This document shows, one piece after another, positions 1 to 10,763 of a DNA stretch of 64,000 bases. The first letter of the stretch is position 1; each line of letters begins with the position of its first letter. The position numbers were made by a program, and so were the translations under genes. This stretch comes from Bettongia penicillata ogilbyi. Lineage: Eukaryota; Chordata; Mammalia; Diprotodontia; Potoroidae. Location of the stretch: contig JAJHZJ010000531.1 of assembly GCA_023548195.1 (NCBI GenBank), positions 9,225,900 to 9,289,899 on the forward strand, written 5' to 3'. The notes below the pieces were generated by a model. The model worked only from the letters and a program-made list of their open reading frames with translations, was not told where the DNA came from and searched no databases.

Positions 1-674
1 GCAGCAATTTGTTTCTCCGAATGACAATATCAGCAAAAAAGATTTTGCATTTTCCTTATTTCATTTTATTTTTGGATTAGAGTAGAACAACCTCAACTTC
101 AACATCTGTGCACACATGACTACAGTTCCTCCACCCTCTCGTCGGTTGCACTCTTGTTGACTATGGGGAATCTTCCCTAGAGCAGTCTGTTCTGTTGTGC
201 CCTCCTTTTAAAGTCCATTTCAAGTTTCTGCAGTTCTTTATTCATCTTCATGTACATGTGCATGTGCATGTTGAAACATGTGGCTGTATCGAACTTTAAA
301 CTTTGAACACTGTTTACTCTTGCAGAGGTTTAGTAACCTCTTTAAGAAGTAAAGATATAAATAAATCAACTCTCTGTATTTTAAAAACGCTAAACTAAAA
401 TGCAGTTGTATGCCTCAGCTTGTCAACGGATATTTATGAGGTGAGCATAATATTATAACTGTTATAGCAGTGAAATATACCCTGTGCAGAAAGCTAGTAA
501 AGGAGCATGAGAATGTTAATGCCAGCAGAATTTTAATGCTCCTAGAAACCAGGAAATCTGACACTTGCATTAGTTAATGTTGCCTTTATTGTCTATGGTG
601 AAAGTGAAGCAAAGATGTCTGTTTCCAAATATAGGACAAGGTTGAATCCCAGCTTCTATACCTACAACAGATAA
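1..674. other. No gene or clear repeat
   Basis: AT-rich sequence with no recognisable coding region or repeat. A short run of ACATGTGCATG-type words lies near 255-280. Open frames here are short and look like chance. Confidence 0.5.
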
Positions 675-950
675 CAGCAACAGTAAATAATTAATACTAA
701 TAGCAATAATAATAGCATTTATGTAGCATCTACTATTTACCATGCATGGTGTTAAGCATTTTGCAAATATCATCTCATTTGATTTTTAGAACAACTCTGG
801 GGCACAGATGCTATTATTATCCCATCTTACAGTTGACAACACCAAGGCAAAGGTGAAGTGACATGCCCAGGGTCATACACATAGAATTAGACAGCTGGAT
901 TTGAATTCAGATCTTCTCAACTCCAGACCCATGTTTCATCTGTCAGCATG
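675..950 (-). mobile_element. MIR/CORE-type SINE, reverse orientation
   Basis: Read on the minus strand this is a tRNA-derived CORE-SINE. The plus strand shows the reversed order typical of such copies: a tail with ATTTATGTAGCATCTACTA, then the core (CATCTCATTTGATTTTTAGA, then CCCATCTTACAG), then GTGACATGCCCAGGGTCA, which is the reversed end of the 'tgaccctgggcaagtcac' box. The tRNA-like head is degraded near 930-950. Confidence 0.75.
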
Positions 951-1505
951 TGCTCTTGTCACATCGTTACCTCTTTGTTTAGTTAACTGAAAAGTTACTT
1001 GGAGGAAATGTATCTTTTTTATTCTTTAACTAAATATCTACTTCTGTTCCCTACTTGTGAGACCACAAGGAATCTTATCTCTTACTCCTTTTTAAAGAAG
1101 TCATTTTTGACTCTTTCATGAATCTGAAAGTCTTTGGAGCATTGGCTATGTTATGTCTGTAGACTCCGGAGCTGAGCCAGCTCGGTGATAATTGTGACCA
1201 AGGTGCTATTTGTGAATCCCTTTCTCAAATCTGCTCTGTTTTATCCTAATAGAATATGTGACCAGAGTAAACTTTTCTGAAAAGCTGGTACATGGGCCAC
1301 CTTGTTGGAGAACTCAAGACCAGGTGGATGGTAGCATGTGGTCATCGTTTAGAGAATCCCATCTTTTTTGTTACAGAACAAATAGACAAATGACTGACTG
1401 AATGAAATAAAGCCAGCTATTTTGGCCAGGGTATTTTGTTTGCCGTTACACCCAGTGAGTTAGGTATTCAGGGAAGAACTTGTAGATTTAATTGAAGAGT
1501 AGTGT

Positions 1506-1525
1506 CATTCAGGCATGCCTGAATG
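1506..1525. repeat. Perfect 20-bp palindrome
   Basis: CATTCAGGCATGCCTGAATG is its own reverse complement. Its central decamer AGGCATGCCT fits the RRRCWWGYYY half-site used by the p53/p63 family. Only one half-site is present, so function is uncertain and chance is possible. Confidence 0.6.
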
Positions 1526-1853
1526 CAGGCTTTCTCTTCACTATTTCATTCATGGTTTTCCATCAAGTTTGCATTTTGAAAGCATCTGTGCCGTGCAGAC
1601 TACAATGTTAGTATTTAGAGAAATGGCAAAGGGAGAAAGAGGAAGAAAAGACATGCAGAAGAAATAGATGCAAATTTTCTATTTCTTTTTTATAGGAAAG
1701 AAGTGAGGTATGAAGAGAGGGAGATGCAGAATTAGTAGAAAATCATGATCTACAAAAGACATCAGAGGTCATTTAGTTTTTTTATAGGTAGTAACAGTAG
1801 CAATTATTATTATTTAACTAACATTTCTGTGGTACTTTAAGGTCTGAAAAGTA

Positions 1854-1890
1854 AGTGTGTGTGTGTTTGTGTGCGTGTGTGTGTGTGTTC
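1854..1890. repeat. (TG)n microsatellite
   Basis: Imperfect GT dinucleotide run, interrupted by tttgtgtgc, at the junction between the two nested SINEs. Confidence 0.85.
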
Positions 1891-2127
1891 CAGTAAATAA
1901 AGTGCCAGACCTGGAGGCAGGAAGACCTGAGTTCAAATCCTGACTCAGATTCATACTACTGTGTGACTGAGCAAGTCACTTAGCCTTTATCGGCCTCAAT
2001 TTATTCATCTACAAAATGATGATAATAATAGGCCCTACCTCCCAAAGTTGTTGTGAGGGTAAAATGACATAACATTAATAAAACTTTTTGCAAGCCTTCA
2101 AGCTTTATATAAATACCAGCTATTATT
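1891..2127 (+). mobile_element. MIR-type SINE (+), nested
   Basis: Plus-strand CORE-SINE. The tRNA-like B box is GAGTTCAAATCCTGACTC, followed by TGTGTGACTGAGCAAGTCAC and the core GTTGTTGTGAGGGTAAAATG, ending at AATACCAGCTATTATTG. The head is truncated. It lies inside the minus-strand SINE at 1790-2325. Confidence 0.75.
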
Positions 2128-2325
2128 GTCTCATTTCATCATCACAAGAACCTAGGGAGGTAGGTGCTGTTGTTATTATCCTTTAAAGGATAAGGAAACA
2201 GTTAAGAGAGGTAAAGTGACTCATCAGGATCAGACAGCTAGGAAGGGTCTTATCTAGGATTCAAAAAGAACTCTTCCTAACTCCAAGTTCAAAGTTCTAT
2301 CAACAGAACCATATCAGCAGTTGAG

Positions 2326-2744
2326 GAAATAAAAATTATATGGCTAGAAGCCAAGATTTGAGCTCATGATTTTGATTCCAAAGTCAAAGATCAAGAGTTT
2401 GTATTTGATATGGTGGTGGTTTTATGAGTTCCTCAGCAGGAAAGACATGAATTAAGTTTTTTTTAAAAAGTACTCAAGGAAGATTATTCAAAGAGCTACA
2501 TGGAAGATGATTTGACCACAGATAAAAGTCAAACATAGGTGCCTGACAATGACGTATGCATAAGGTAATTAATCATAATTTAGATTGGGGTGATGTGTAT
2601 GAACATGGAAAGGAATGGAGAGAAAATTTGACAGCATTGACTTGTGCAAATTTTGTGAGCAAAATTTTGAATGCAGCTTTGGCAAGTTAACATATTTTTC
2701 ATTTATGGCAACCATATATAGATATAGAAATAGAAGGGGAATGA
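2326..2744. other. No feature seen
   Basis: AT-rich sequence. The 97-codon open frame that begins at 2615 runs into the LTR-like region and has no recognisable domain; I treat it as chance. Confidence 0.4.
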
Positions 2745-3204
2745 TGTTACAGTGGTCACCTGATGTAGCCTACAGCAACCACGAACATCCCAATACAATT
2801 CTGAATCCAAACTATAACAGGCTTTCCACGTGGAAGACAGAAACAAAATATTTATTCAGACATTGGAATGCCAAATCCATCACACCAACAAAAATCTACA
2901 CACAATAACAGCACAGAGGACAACACCAGCTCCAAGTCATCTCCCTGCTAGGCTTCCCACAAACTACCTTTCTTAAATAAATCCCAACTAGGTTCCCCTA
3001 AACAAAATCTGTCACTCAAAGTCAGCTGTAGGCTTGCTTCTGCTCTCTCACTAATTTCCTCTCAGCTCTGCTCTAGCTCTACCTCTTCTGTTCCACTGAT
3101 TCAGCAAACTCTTCCTACCACACACTCCATGTGAATCAGACTTCCATGTGACACAAAGTCTATTAATGAATGGGAAAGATCTTCCTTTTTAAATTACCAT
3201 TACA
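2745..3204 (-). mobile_element. Solo LTR of an endogenous retrovirus-like element
   Basis: A roughly 460-bp block with retroviral LTR-like termini. On the minus strand it begins TGTAATGGT and ends CACTGTAACA, so it is bounded by TG...CA. A polyadenylation signal (AATAAA on the minus strand, around 2848-2855) precedes a T/GT-rich stretch, as at an R/U5 boundary. No internal viral genes flank it, so it is a solo LTR. I see no clear target duplication, and the family (ERVL/MaLR or other) cannot be assigned by eye. Confidence 0.5.
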
Positions 3205-3205
3205 C

Positions 3206-3535
3206 TTGGGGTAGTTAGGTGGTGTAGTGGATAGAGCACCAGTGCAGGAATCAGGAGGACCTGAGTTCACATCTCACCTCAGACACTTGACACTCACTAG
3301 CTGTGTGACCTTGGGAAAATCACTTAACCCCAATTGCCTTATCCTGGGCCATCTCCAGTCATTTTGATGAATATCTGGCCAGTGGATTCAGATAGCTCTG
3401 GAGGAGAAGTGAGGCTCGTGACCTGCACAGCCCTCCCTCACTCAAAAAACAAAGTCAAATGCAAGTCATGTCATTATTTCTCTGATGGCCTAGTCTTCTT
3501 CAGCAACGATGAACGAATACACACACACAAATGCA
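3206..3535 (+). mobile_element. Marsupial tRNA-SINE with RTE-like 3' tail
   Basis: The head GGTAGTTAGGTGGTGTAGTGG, B box GAGTTCACATCTCACCTC and TGTGTGACCTTGGGAAAATC are the marsupial tRNA-SINE signature. After AACCCCAATTGCC the tail is GGAGAAGTGAGGCTCGTGAC ... GTCTTCTTCAGCAACGATGAACGA, ending in a short CA repeat. The tail resembles the 3' end of the RTE elements in this window (TTTTGGTCCTCTTTGAGAA then GGAAGGACAA at 62541-62572). This is the arrangement expected of a SINE that borrows RTE reverse transcriptase. Confidence 0.85.
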
Positions 3536-3749
3536 CCATTTGCTTGGATATAGAGAATACTTGATACCATGATGATCCAGGCAACAAGAAATAGAAAAGG
3601 GTTTTGGCTTGAGACTTGTGAATATTGTTTTAAGAGCAACTATAGAAAGAAAAGGAAACTCAAGAAAACAGCAATAGAAGAATTACGTAGAAACAAAAGA
3701 AATAAAGAATTTTTTTGGAAACAGTGGTCAAAGATACCAGTCCAATTCA

Positions 3750-4170
3750 GTTCATTTTAAAGGAGAGGGAAAGAACTGGAAAAAGACTATTAGTTTTGGT
3801 CAAGCATTCATCAAGGTAACTTTGGAGTAGTTACGATGGAGAGTTGGTGATTAAAGCCCAACTAACAGAGATTTCAATATTTTTTAGAAATTGACATGAA
3901 CAGATGTAGACTGTCCACTCAAGTGTTCTTTGAAGGATGTAAAAGACATGGATAATAAAGCTGAATAAAAGGTTTTCCAATAAGAGTGAGAGCAGAACCC
4001 ACTTGAAAGTGAAAAGGGAGAAGCTAGTGAAAGCAAAGAGGTTATAGATTTTATTTATCCATCTTCTGATTAGTGAGGAACCCAGAAGATTGATGTATAA
4101 TGGTGGAAAGAAAAAGAGAAAGTCTCTCCTCTTTAGAAACTTCACAATTAAGAGAGAAAATAAAATTATA
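3750..4170 (-). mobile_element. Possible diverged L2/CR1 LINE fragment
   Basis: Weak resemblance to antisense L2/L3 consensus phrases of the type 'aactttggagagagcag...gcagaagcc'. No open reading frame. The assignment is tentative. Confidence 0.3.
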
Positions 4171-4647
4171 AAAATACAATGATAGTGAGGTGGACTTGCA
4201 ACCCATTAGCCTGGATTGAGTGTAGAGGAAAAGTAGTGTTTAAAGACAGAGGGGTTTATCACTATTTTTCAGTCTCATGCAATTGTATTAAAAATAGCCC
4301 AGAATACAGGGGACAGAATCTAAGAGATAGTGACTATTTATTTATGAAAAATGAGGTCTGGTAGGATGAACTATATTTCTTATTCTTAAAGACTGCTCTT
4401 TGTTCTTCTACGACTCCCTGAAAGTTGTAAGTTATCAACAAAACCATTCTTTGCTCAAGCCTTTACAAAAAGGATAAACAAATCCAAACTTTTCAGCTAC
4501 TTCAGTTTTTCTTCACAGAATTATTCCTATTAATCATTAATTAATCATTTCCTGTGTCATAAAATACAACCTCTTTTTCTCAAGATGATTTTGACACATT
4601 TTAAAGTTATTATATTTGTACTTACAAAGGCATTTCCTATTAATGTG

Positions 4648-4925
4648 TGACCTCCCAGCATGACATACTTACATCCAAGAAGGCACTGTACTCTGTGGGC
4701 AAAGCAGAATTGCAGTATGTCAGAAGAAATATGAGATATGCAAATTTAAAACATCTCTACTCTAAATATTCCTATGGATAATTTGTGCCCAGCCTGTGGT
4801 ACAGCTTTCTGAATTTGTATTGATCCGATTAGCCACAGTTAGACACACTTACTTTGACCCCAGCATAGGGATGTCATTTTTGGTCCTCTTTGAGCATGAA
4901 GGACAATAGCCATCCAAGCACAATT
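4648..4925 (+). mobile_element. RTE LINE, 3'-end fragment
   Basis: The last ~280 bp of an RTE element, colinear with 62312-62585 and 43551-43826. Shared blocks include GGCAAAGCAGAATTG, TTTGTGCCCAGCCTGTGGTA, GCCACAGTTAGACACACTT and GGTCCTCTTTGAGCATGAAG. Translation at 4788-4850 gives CPACG..F....I.PISHS.TH, a decayed C2H2 zinc finger with one internal stop. Strongly 5'-truncated, as usual for RTE. Confidence 0.85.
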
Positions 4926-6420
4926 TCCAAAACTATGCAAACAAAGAAAGGAAAATTTCTGAACCATAGTCAGCTTGGTTTAAAGGAGAAGGAACTCTGC
5001 ATTCAGAGGCCTTTAGACAATCACGTTCAGTCCTTCGACTGCCTCTTCTGTGAAATGAGAATAAATACCTGCCTAAAGACTGGAGATGGGCAAGGTGAAC
5101 TACTGAAATTGTATGAGTTTTGCCACTTTTCTCTCATTTTCCTGTCTTTTTTAAATTAAAAATGAAACACATGAACTCTAAAGAGAGATGAATATTAGTC
5201 CAACTCTATAATTTGCAGATAAGGAAATGAAGAAGGTAAGAAATTAAGCGATACACAGGAAGGAATCTTTATCATATCAGTGATATACCCTAACCATAGA
5301 GAGACTTATCAATAGAAGATTGGGTACTAAATTACTTGTGGCTGTGGTAATTCCTAGGAATATCTACTCATTTATTGAGTTTGTGCTCATATGGATGAAA
5401 TCTCTGAGATTTGAAAGTGCTGTAGTAACTTCTAAGTGTTGATCACTAAAATAACATTTTAAACAGTAAAATCTCATTAATTTGTATGTTTAATATAAGA
5501 AAGTGAAATCTTAATTTAAAAATATGAGTAGATTCTCCTTTTGTCATGGGTTGGAAGCCTGTAGGACTACTGAGTATGCTTTCCCAGACCAGATATGTGC
5601 ATCTGAAAAGAATCCTAAGGTTATAAGCTATCAGGACCTTTGATATATGATACATTGATCTGCAAACTCTTAAATAGCCATTCTTCCTTATATATGATCA
5701 TTGACAAAGCAGTTTCCCTAGGTAGTTCACGTTTTATCTCCAGCTTCAGATGAGCTCTCTTCAAATCCTGGACTGTGAGTAACAACCCTCAAAAACAACA
5801 GTTTTTCGTAAATGCCTGCTACATCTAAGGCAGCACAATAGCTGGATCTAATTGACTTAAAAACAGTTTGATGTTGTAAGGAGATGATATGTTTCTGTAA
5901 TCTCAAGTACTGTTAGTTTTCTTGGTAAGGAAGTTCTAAATTAATGAAGCCTTGGTAATTAGATATTACAGTACTATACAAATCACCCCTATTTCTTAAA
6001 AATATCTTTATGTACCTCTGTAGTTAGATCTTTTGCTTTAAACATTTGCAAATTTTTCCTCAAATAATTCAGAATTTCAAAGAAAATTTATAAAACAGAT
6101 AAGACTTATTTGTGAATTCATTTAAGTAATGATAATTTCCCAAAGGAAAATCATAACTCATTTTTCAATTAATGTAGTCCTAAGCCATTGATTGAGTTTA
6201 GTTTTATACAGACTATGTGTCTATATTGTTAAGTTTTATGACTCATTGAATTACAGGGTATGGTACATCTGAATTCAGATTGACTGTTGATTGAGAAACT
6301 GTGAGTTTTTGGATAAAACAATGTGATAGTATGAGAGCGAAATAATGGTGTTCTTGGGTTTTTCATTAGGGAGTACTTTTATATCATTAATAATTAAAGA
6401 AAAATAAATTAAACTAAGGA
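4926..6420. other. No gene or clear repeat
   Basis: AT-rich sequence. I see no supported feature; the short open frames lack recognisable domains. Confidence 0.45.
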
Positions 6421-6424
6421 CAAG

Positions 6425-6665
6425 AAGGAGGCAGCTGGTGGCTCAGTGCATAGAGTACTAGACTTGTAGTCAGGCAGATCTGAGTTCAAATATGACCTCA
6501 GATTCTTACTAGCTATGTGACCCTGGGCAAATCACTTAACCTCTATTTGCCATAATCTACTGAAGAAGGAAATGGCCCACCACTTCATTATCTTACCCAA
6601 GAAAACCCCATGGACAGTATGGTCCATGGGGTCATGAAAAACATGACTGAAAAACAGCAATAAAG
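6425..6665 (+). mobile_element. Marsupial tRNA-SINE with BovB-like tail
   Basis: The head GGCAGCTGGTGGCTCAGTGC, B box GAGTTCAAATATGACCTC and GTGACCCTGGGCAAATCAC are a tRNA-SINE. The tail GAAGGAAATGGCCCACCACT ... CCCCATGGAC/GTCCATGGGG ... AAAAACATGACTGAAAAACA resembles the 3' end of the BovB family (the ruminant form includes 'cccatggac...gtccatggggtcg...gacacgactgagcgac'). BovB-type RTE enzymes recognise such tails, so this SINE probably used a BovB-like RTE. Confidence 0.85.
6606..6631 (+). repeat. 10-bp perfect inverted repeat in SINE tail
   Basis: CCCCATGGAC and GTCCATGGGG are perfect reverse complements separated by AGTATG. In RNA this forms a 10-bp hairpin with a 6-nt loop. The same pairing arms exist in remembered ruminant BovB/Bov-tA 3' ends with a different, longer loop. 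Confidence 0.8.
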
Positions 6666-6689
6666 ATGAGAAAATGCTTTCTCATATCT

Positions 6690-6922
6690 TTTTTTTTTCA
6701 TGAATAGGGTTTGGACCTGTGACGTCTTTAGTAGAGAGAATCGTCATCCAAGGGAACTCCCTCTATCTAAACGTTGGCCCCTTCTCTATAACTTAGTCTA
6801 GAGATGATCTGTAGCCCTGAGAGCTTAATTAACTTGCCCAAGTCAGTATGTGCCAGAGTTTAGAACTTGAACCAAGTCTTTTTACTTTTGAAGTTCTCCA
6901 TCCACTATTGCACACCACTTCT
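6690..6922 (-). mobile_element. Marsupial tRNA-SINE (-), 'cattggt...gaaatcacaggtcc' tail type
   Basis: Read on the minus strand, this has a tRNA-SINE head near 6905, the TGTGTGACC-box equivalent (plus strand AACTTGCCCAAGTCAGTATGTGCCAGA), then a tail ending AGGTCCAAACCC. It is the same family as 9965-10215 and 33135-33330 but in opposite orientation. It lies immediately after the A-rich tail of the SINE at 6425-6665. Confidence 0.65.
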
Positions 6923-7689
6923 CTCATTGGTTTTTATGATTAATATTCTTCTTAATGTTAATGAATTAACTCAATTCATATTCTTCTTAGGTATATATTG
7001 GAATGAGGAAACAAATAAAAAGTTATCGTATCAGTCACATAGTGTTTCATTTACTTTAATTGTATAGTTTTTATCTTTCTCTTTTTAATATCGATTTGTG
7101 GAAATGATTTTAAGGTGTAAGAAGTCATGCCTATTTTTGATTTGTAATATAAAATTTTTACCACATGGTTTCTTTTATCAGGCTTTATTTTGTGTATTTT
7201 GCTAGTGGACACTTTGCAGATCATAAGGAATTTTTATCTAGAATCATACTAGTATAAGTAGGAGCTGTTTATAAGACTCCCAGGATACAAGTCATCAGGT
7301 CTCCATTCACAACATGCTTGTGAGATGTTGTTTTGGGTCTTGGGGTGCTTAGACACTTTAATAGATCTGCAGCTTCATTGTTGGGTGCACTCCTTCCAAA
7401 CATGTAGATTGCAAATTCTTATGCAGGTCCTTCCATGAATCCTCCCTGCAGAATCTACTCTGCGCACCGGGCACTCTTGTCTTGTGTTTTGTTCTTCATT
7501 TGTTTTTGCTTAATTGTTTTGAATTTTCTTGTAGAAAATGAGTTTTCCTTCTGTTATACTTTACTTCTCTACATTTTCACCTTCTTTTCTAGGTGCTGTG
7601 TGTGTTATCACTTGTTACCTGGAATGCATGGCTCACAATATGCCATATTATAGTTATAACTAATTATAGTTATACCTTACATATACATA
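6923..7689. other. No feature seen
   Basis: AT-rich sequence without recognisable genes or repeats. Confidence 0.4.
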
Positions 7690-7701
7690 ATTATATATAT
7701 A

Positions 7702-7766
<65 letters not shown>

Positions 7767-7772
7767 ATAAAA
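7690..7772. repeat. (TA)n / (TG)n compound microsatellite
   Basis: Long TA dinucleotide run broken by a GTGTGTGTGT block and ending in GTATGTATGTATA. It accounts for the I/Y-repeat peptide predicted across it, which is not a gene. Confidence 0.95.
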
Positions 7773-8992
7773 CTATCACATACCAGTCCGCTTTCCTTTG
7801 GGCGATTCACCATCTTGACTCTTGTGAGATTATGGTGTTTGATGACTTGGAATCATCTGCTATCACCAGATGAATATTGATATTATGAAGTTGAGCATCT
7901 GAATAGATTTTCAAGTTAAATTAAGTTTCATGTCTTCCTATTCAATACCAGTTCCTTTTCTTATTTTCAGTGCCTGTGCAAGATGTTAGAGAGTAATGGT
8001 CTCACTCAAAAGTTTCCTATCTGACCGTGATCTGTGTTCTAGACAATTTTGTTTAATGCACTTTGCTTTCTGCTGTGTTTTCTAGTACCATGTCTTTTGA
8101 TACACTATACCAAAAGAGATACAAAATTAGAAATTGAATGGCTACTTATCCTGGACAATTCATATCCACAGTTGTTTTGTTTCTCATCTTCAAAAACCAA
8201 ACTGGTTCCCTATTATAATTGTCAAATTAACCTTGTTAATTCTCAATTTTATGCGGTGAAGATACAGAATATATGTCTTTGATTATACTTTAATTCATAA
8301 AAGTAGTATTGTGAAAAATTATGATTCTCATCCTCCCCAGACTTCTAATTTCCATCATAACACATTAAAGTGCAATTTTCCAAAGTACTTCTGGGGGAAA
8401 AGACTTGGTTAACTGATTCATATTATCTTAAATCCACAGCAGGCAATAAGCCAGAAAAATAAATGCTTTATAAAGAAATTTGAGAATGAAATAAAACACG
8501 ATAAAAATAAATTTAATATCATACTCTCAGTAGTTAATAAGATTTTAAAAACTTTAAAAGAAAATTTTTTCAGAAATTTCCAATAAGCAAAAACCCTAAA
8601 ATTTTAAATGTTATAAAACTGTGTTTAATTACATTTAATTAGTTTTAATGTGATGGAGGATGAACTTTATTGTTGCTTTTCTCCTAAGAAATGTTATTTT
8701 ACATTTAGATTAAAAAAGAATGCACTTAACAAAACAAACAAACGAACACTGTGAACAAACGATGCTTAGTGTTATAGATGGAAAAAATATCAAATATTTC
8801 CCAAAATCTAGACATTATTACCTATCTGAGTGCTTGAATTCACATAGAACAATTTTACTCCTTCTGGTTTCCAATATTTTTCAGTATCACACAGATAGAA
8901 GAGAAACTATATTCCTCCAATTAAAATATCTTTGCTTATTTTTAAAGTTCTTTCTTACTCAATGAACTTTTCATAAATTTACACAAGAGCAG
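7773..8992. other. No gene or clear repeat
   Basis: AT-rich sequence with no supported feature. Confidence 0.4.
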
Positions 8993-9175
8993 TGGTGTCA
9001 CACTCAAATAGAAAGGGATCTCTTGGATCTCCATACTGGAAAAACTCAAAATTATTTACGTTCTATTGTATTTTTATTGGTTTTTAGACATCAAAATAAT
9101 TTACCTAATTATTATATTTTTTAAATGACATTTATAATTAATGAAAAATTTCCCAATGCCATTTTAGGATGGCTC
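8993..9175 (+). mobile_element. Possible hAT-type DNA transposon remnant
   Basis: It begins CAGTGGTGTCACACTCAAAT, resembling the terminal repeat of mammalian hAT non-autonomous elements ('cagtggtgtcaaactc...'). The following TTCTATTGTATTTTTATTG is also typical of that family. No opposite terminus was located. Confidence 0.4.
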
Positions 9176-9329
9176 AGCAGAGAATTTTACTACTATGTGT
9201 CACCAACAAGTTGCCTATTTGCCTCCTCTATCATAGGAGGTTGGAAGAAATTGTAGCTATTCATGGCCATATTATTAAAGAAGAGCTTGAGATAATAATA
9301 ATTAAAGAAATTCAAGTTCAAAGCAACTC

Positions 9330-9490
9330 TGAATTTCTGCCTACATCCACTAGATTGTCAATGTTGACAAAAAGGAAAAATGACAAATGTTGGAATGACT
9401 GGGGAAGTAGGCACATGGATACACTATTAGTGGGGGAATGAATTTGGCACACTCATTCTGGAGAGAAATTTGGAGCTATGTCCCTAAGTT
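9330..9490 (+). mobile_element. L1 fragment, ORF2 C-terminal region
   Basis: Contains GAAAAATGACAAATGTTGGA, then ATTCTGGAGAGAAATTTGGAGCTATGTCCC. This matches the cysteine-rich C-terminal end of L1 ORF2 seen at 28520-28625. Short and decayed. Confidence 0.7.
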
Positions 9491-9554
9491 AATAACTTCT
9501 TCATATCCTTTGCCTCAGTGCAATCACTACCAGGCCTATACTGCAGGCTGCTTG

Positions 9555-9780
9555 TAGCAACAGTAGATAGATCTCTGGGCCTGAAGAAAAGTGATTCAAG
9601 TTCAAATTCAACCTCTGACACTAGCTGTGTGACCCTGGGCAGGTCACTTAATCTCTACCTCATTGTCTTCAGCTGTAAAATAAGAATGATACCCCACAGA
9701 GTTGTGGTAAAGATCAAATGAGATACTTGTTTTTAAAAAATGTCTAGTACAGGGTGTGGTGCAAAGTAGGTGCTATATCC
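9555..9780 (+). mobile_element. MIR-type SINE
   Basis: B box TTCAAGTTCAAATTCAACCTC, TGTGTGACCCTGGGCAGGTC, core GAGTTGTGGTAAAGATCAAATG and end GTGCAAAGTAGGTGCTATAT: the full order of a CORE-SINE, with a degraded head. Confidence 0.8.
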
Positions 9781-9964
9781 CTTATTCTAGAAAGATCAGA
9801 GAAATAGAAAGGCCCATATGTGCGTTCACTTTTTTCCCCAAAAGTAGATGGTTATGGTGGTCTCTTTTTCATTACTGAAGCCCTGAGGAAACTTTGTGGT
9901 TTCATAGGATTTGATGGAGTTAGCATAATATTATATGAATTGTATAAAACAACATGAAATAACA

Positions 9965-10215
9965 TGAACCATCATAGCACAGTGGATGGAGTTGGTCATA
10001 GGGTCAAGCAGACATGGGTTCAGATCCCCCCTCTGACACATATGGGCTTTCTAAGCCTGAACAAGTCACTTAAACTGTCAATGATCTTAGGCAGGGCTTG
10101 AAAATTGTACATTATAGAGAAGGTGGTTACATTGCACTGGTAGGAGGTGTTCTCTCATACAGGAGTTCTCAAGCCAGTGACATCACAGGTCCATTCCCTA
10201 TCCCTATCCCATCTG
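9965..10215 (+). mobile_element. Marsupial tRNA-SINE, 'acatcacaggtcc' tail type
   Basis: Head CATAGCACAGTGGATGGAG, B box GGGTTCAGATCCCCCCTC and GAACAAGTCACTTAAACT. The tail is AGAGAAGGTGGTTACATTGC ... AGGAGTTCTC ... GTGACATCACAGGTCCATTC. It belongs to the same family as 33135-33330 and the reverse copy at 6690-6922. Confidence 0.75.
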
Positions 10216-10509
10216 TAAACAGGGATATTTGTCTAATATCATCATTAGAGGGAAATCCTCTTTGGTTTAGGATCTTTATAAGATACCTTTAGTGATTCTG
10301 GGTGCATTTATGTAACAGGCATTTAAAGTGAACAGGCTTGTATCACTCACATGTATATGTTTTCATTTTTTTATTCACTTCATGTTTTCATTCATATTCA
10401 TATGAATGGCAGGCTAATGAGGGGATGCTCTGATTTGTAATTCCTTGTGACTTATATGTGGTGTTATATACCTAAATATGCAGATGATATATGTAGCATC
10501 GATTTGGGA

Positions 10510-10660
10510 AGAATCATTGACTTGGGAAACTGAGAGGTGATGCCATAAAGATTATCTGTCCTATCTCCTTCATTTACAAATAAGGAAATCGTGGCATAGA
10601 GAGCTCAGTTACCTAAAACCACTAGAAATTCATTAGTGGTAGGACTGCCATTTGACCATC
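10510..10660 (-). mobile_element. MIR-type SINE fragment (-)
   Basis: ATTTACAAATAAGGAAATCG, TGGCATAGAGAGCTCAGTTAC and ATTAGTGGTAGGACTGCC correspond to the reversed core and 'gactt-gcccaaggtcac' segment of a CORE-SINE. Degraded at both ends. Confidence 0.5.
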
Positions 10661-10737
10661 ATCTAAAGTAGAAAAGAGAGAACTTTGAAGACTCTTAAAT
10701 GATTCACATGTAAGTGAATATGCCTGTTCTGAACGGT

Positions 10738-10763
10738 AAAAAAAAAAAAAAAATAAAAAAATA
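10738..10763. repeat. A-rich run
   Basis: Nearly uninterrupted A tract with single T interruptions. It may be a retroelement tail, but no element is visible upstream. Confidence 0.8.

Larger units (their letters stand above)
1790..2325 (-). mobile_element. MIR-type SINE (-), split by a second SINE
   Basis: Two pieces of one minus-strand CORE-SINE. The tail-side piece at about 1795-1853 contains TGGTACTTTAAGGTCTGAAAA. The body resumes at about 2128 (TCTCATTTCATCATCACAAG, then GGAGGTAGGTGCTGTTGTTA) and runs to the degraded head near 2325. Between them sit a TG-rich microsatellite and a plus-strand SINE. The order and continuity of the pieces imply insertion of the plus-strand SINE into the older one. 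Confidence 0.65.

Noticed and set aside
7593..7880. 95-codon open frame with long Y/I repeat
   Set aside because: It translates a (TA)n/(TG)n microsatellite; there is no domain or gene context.
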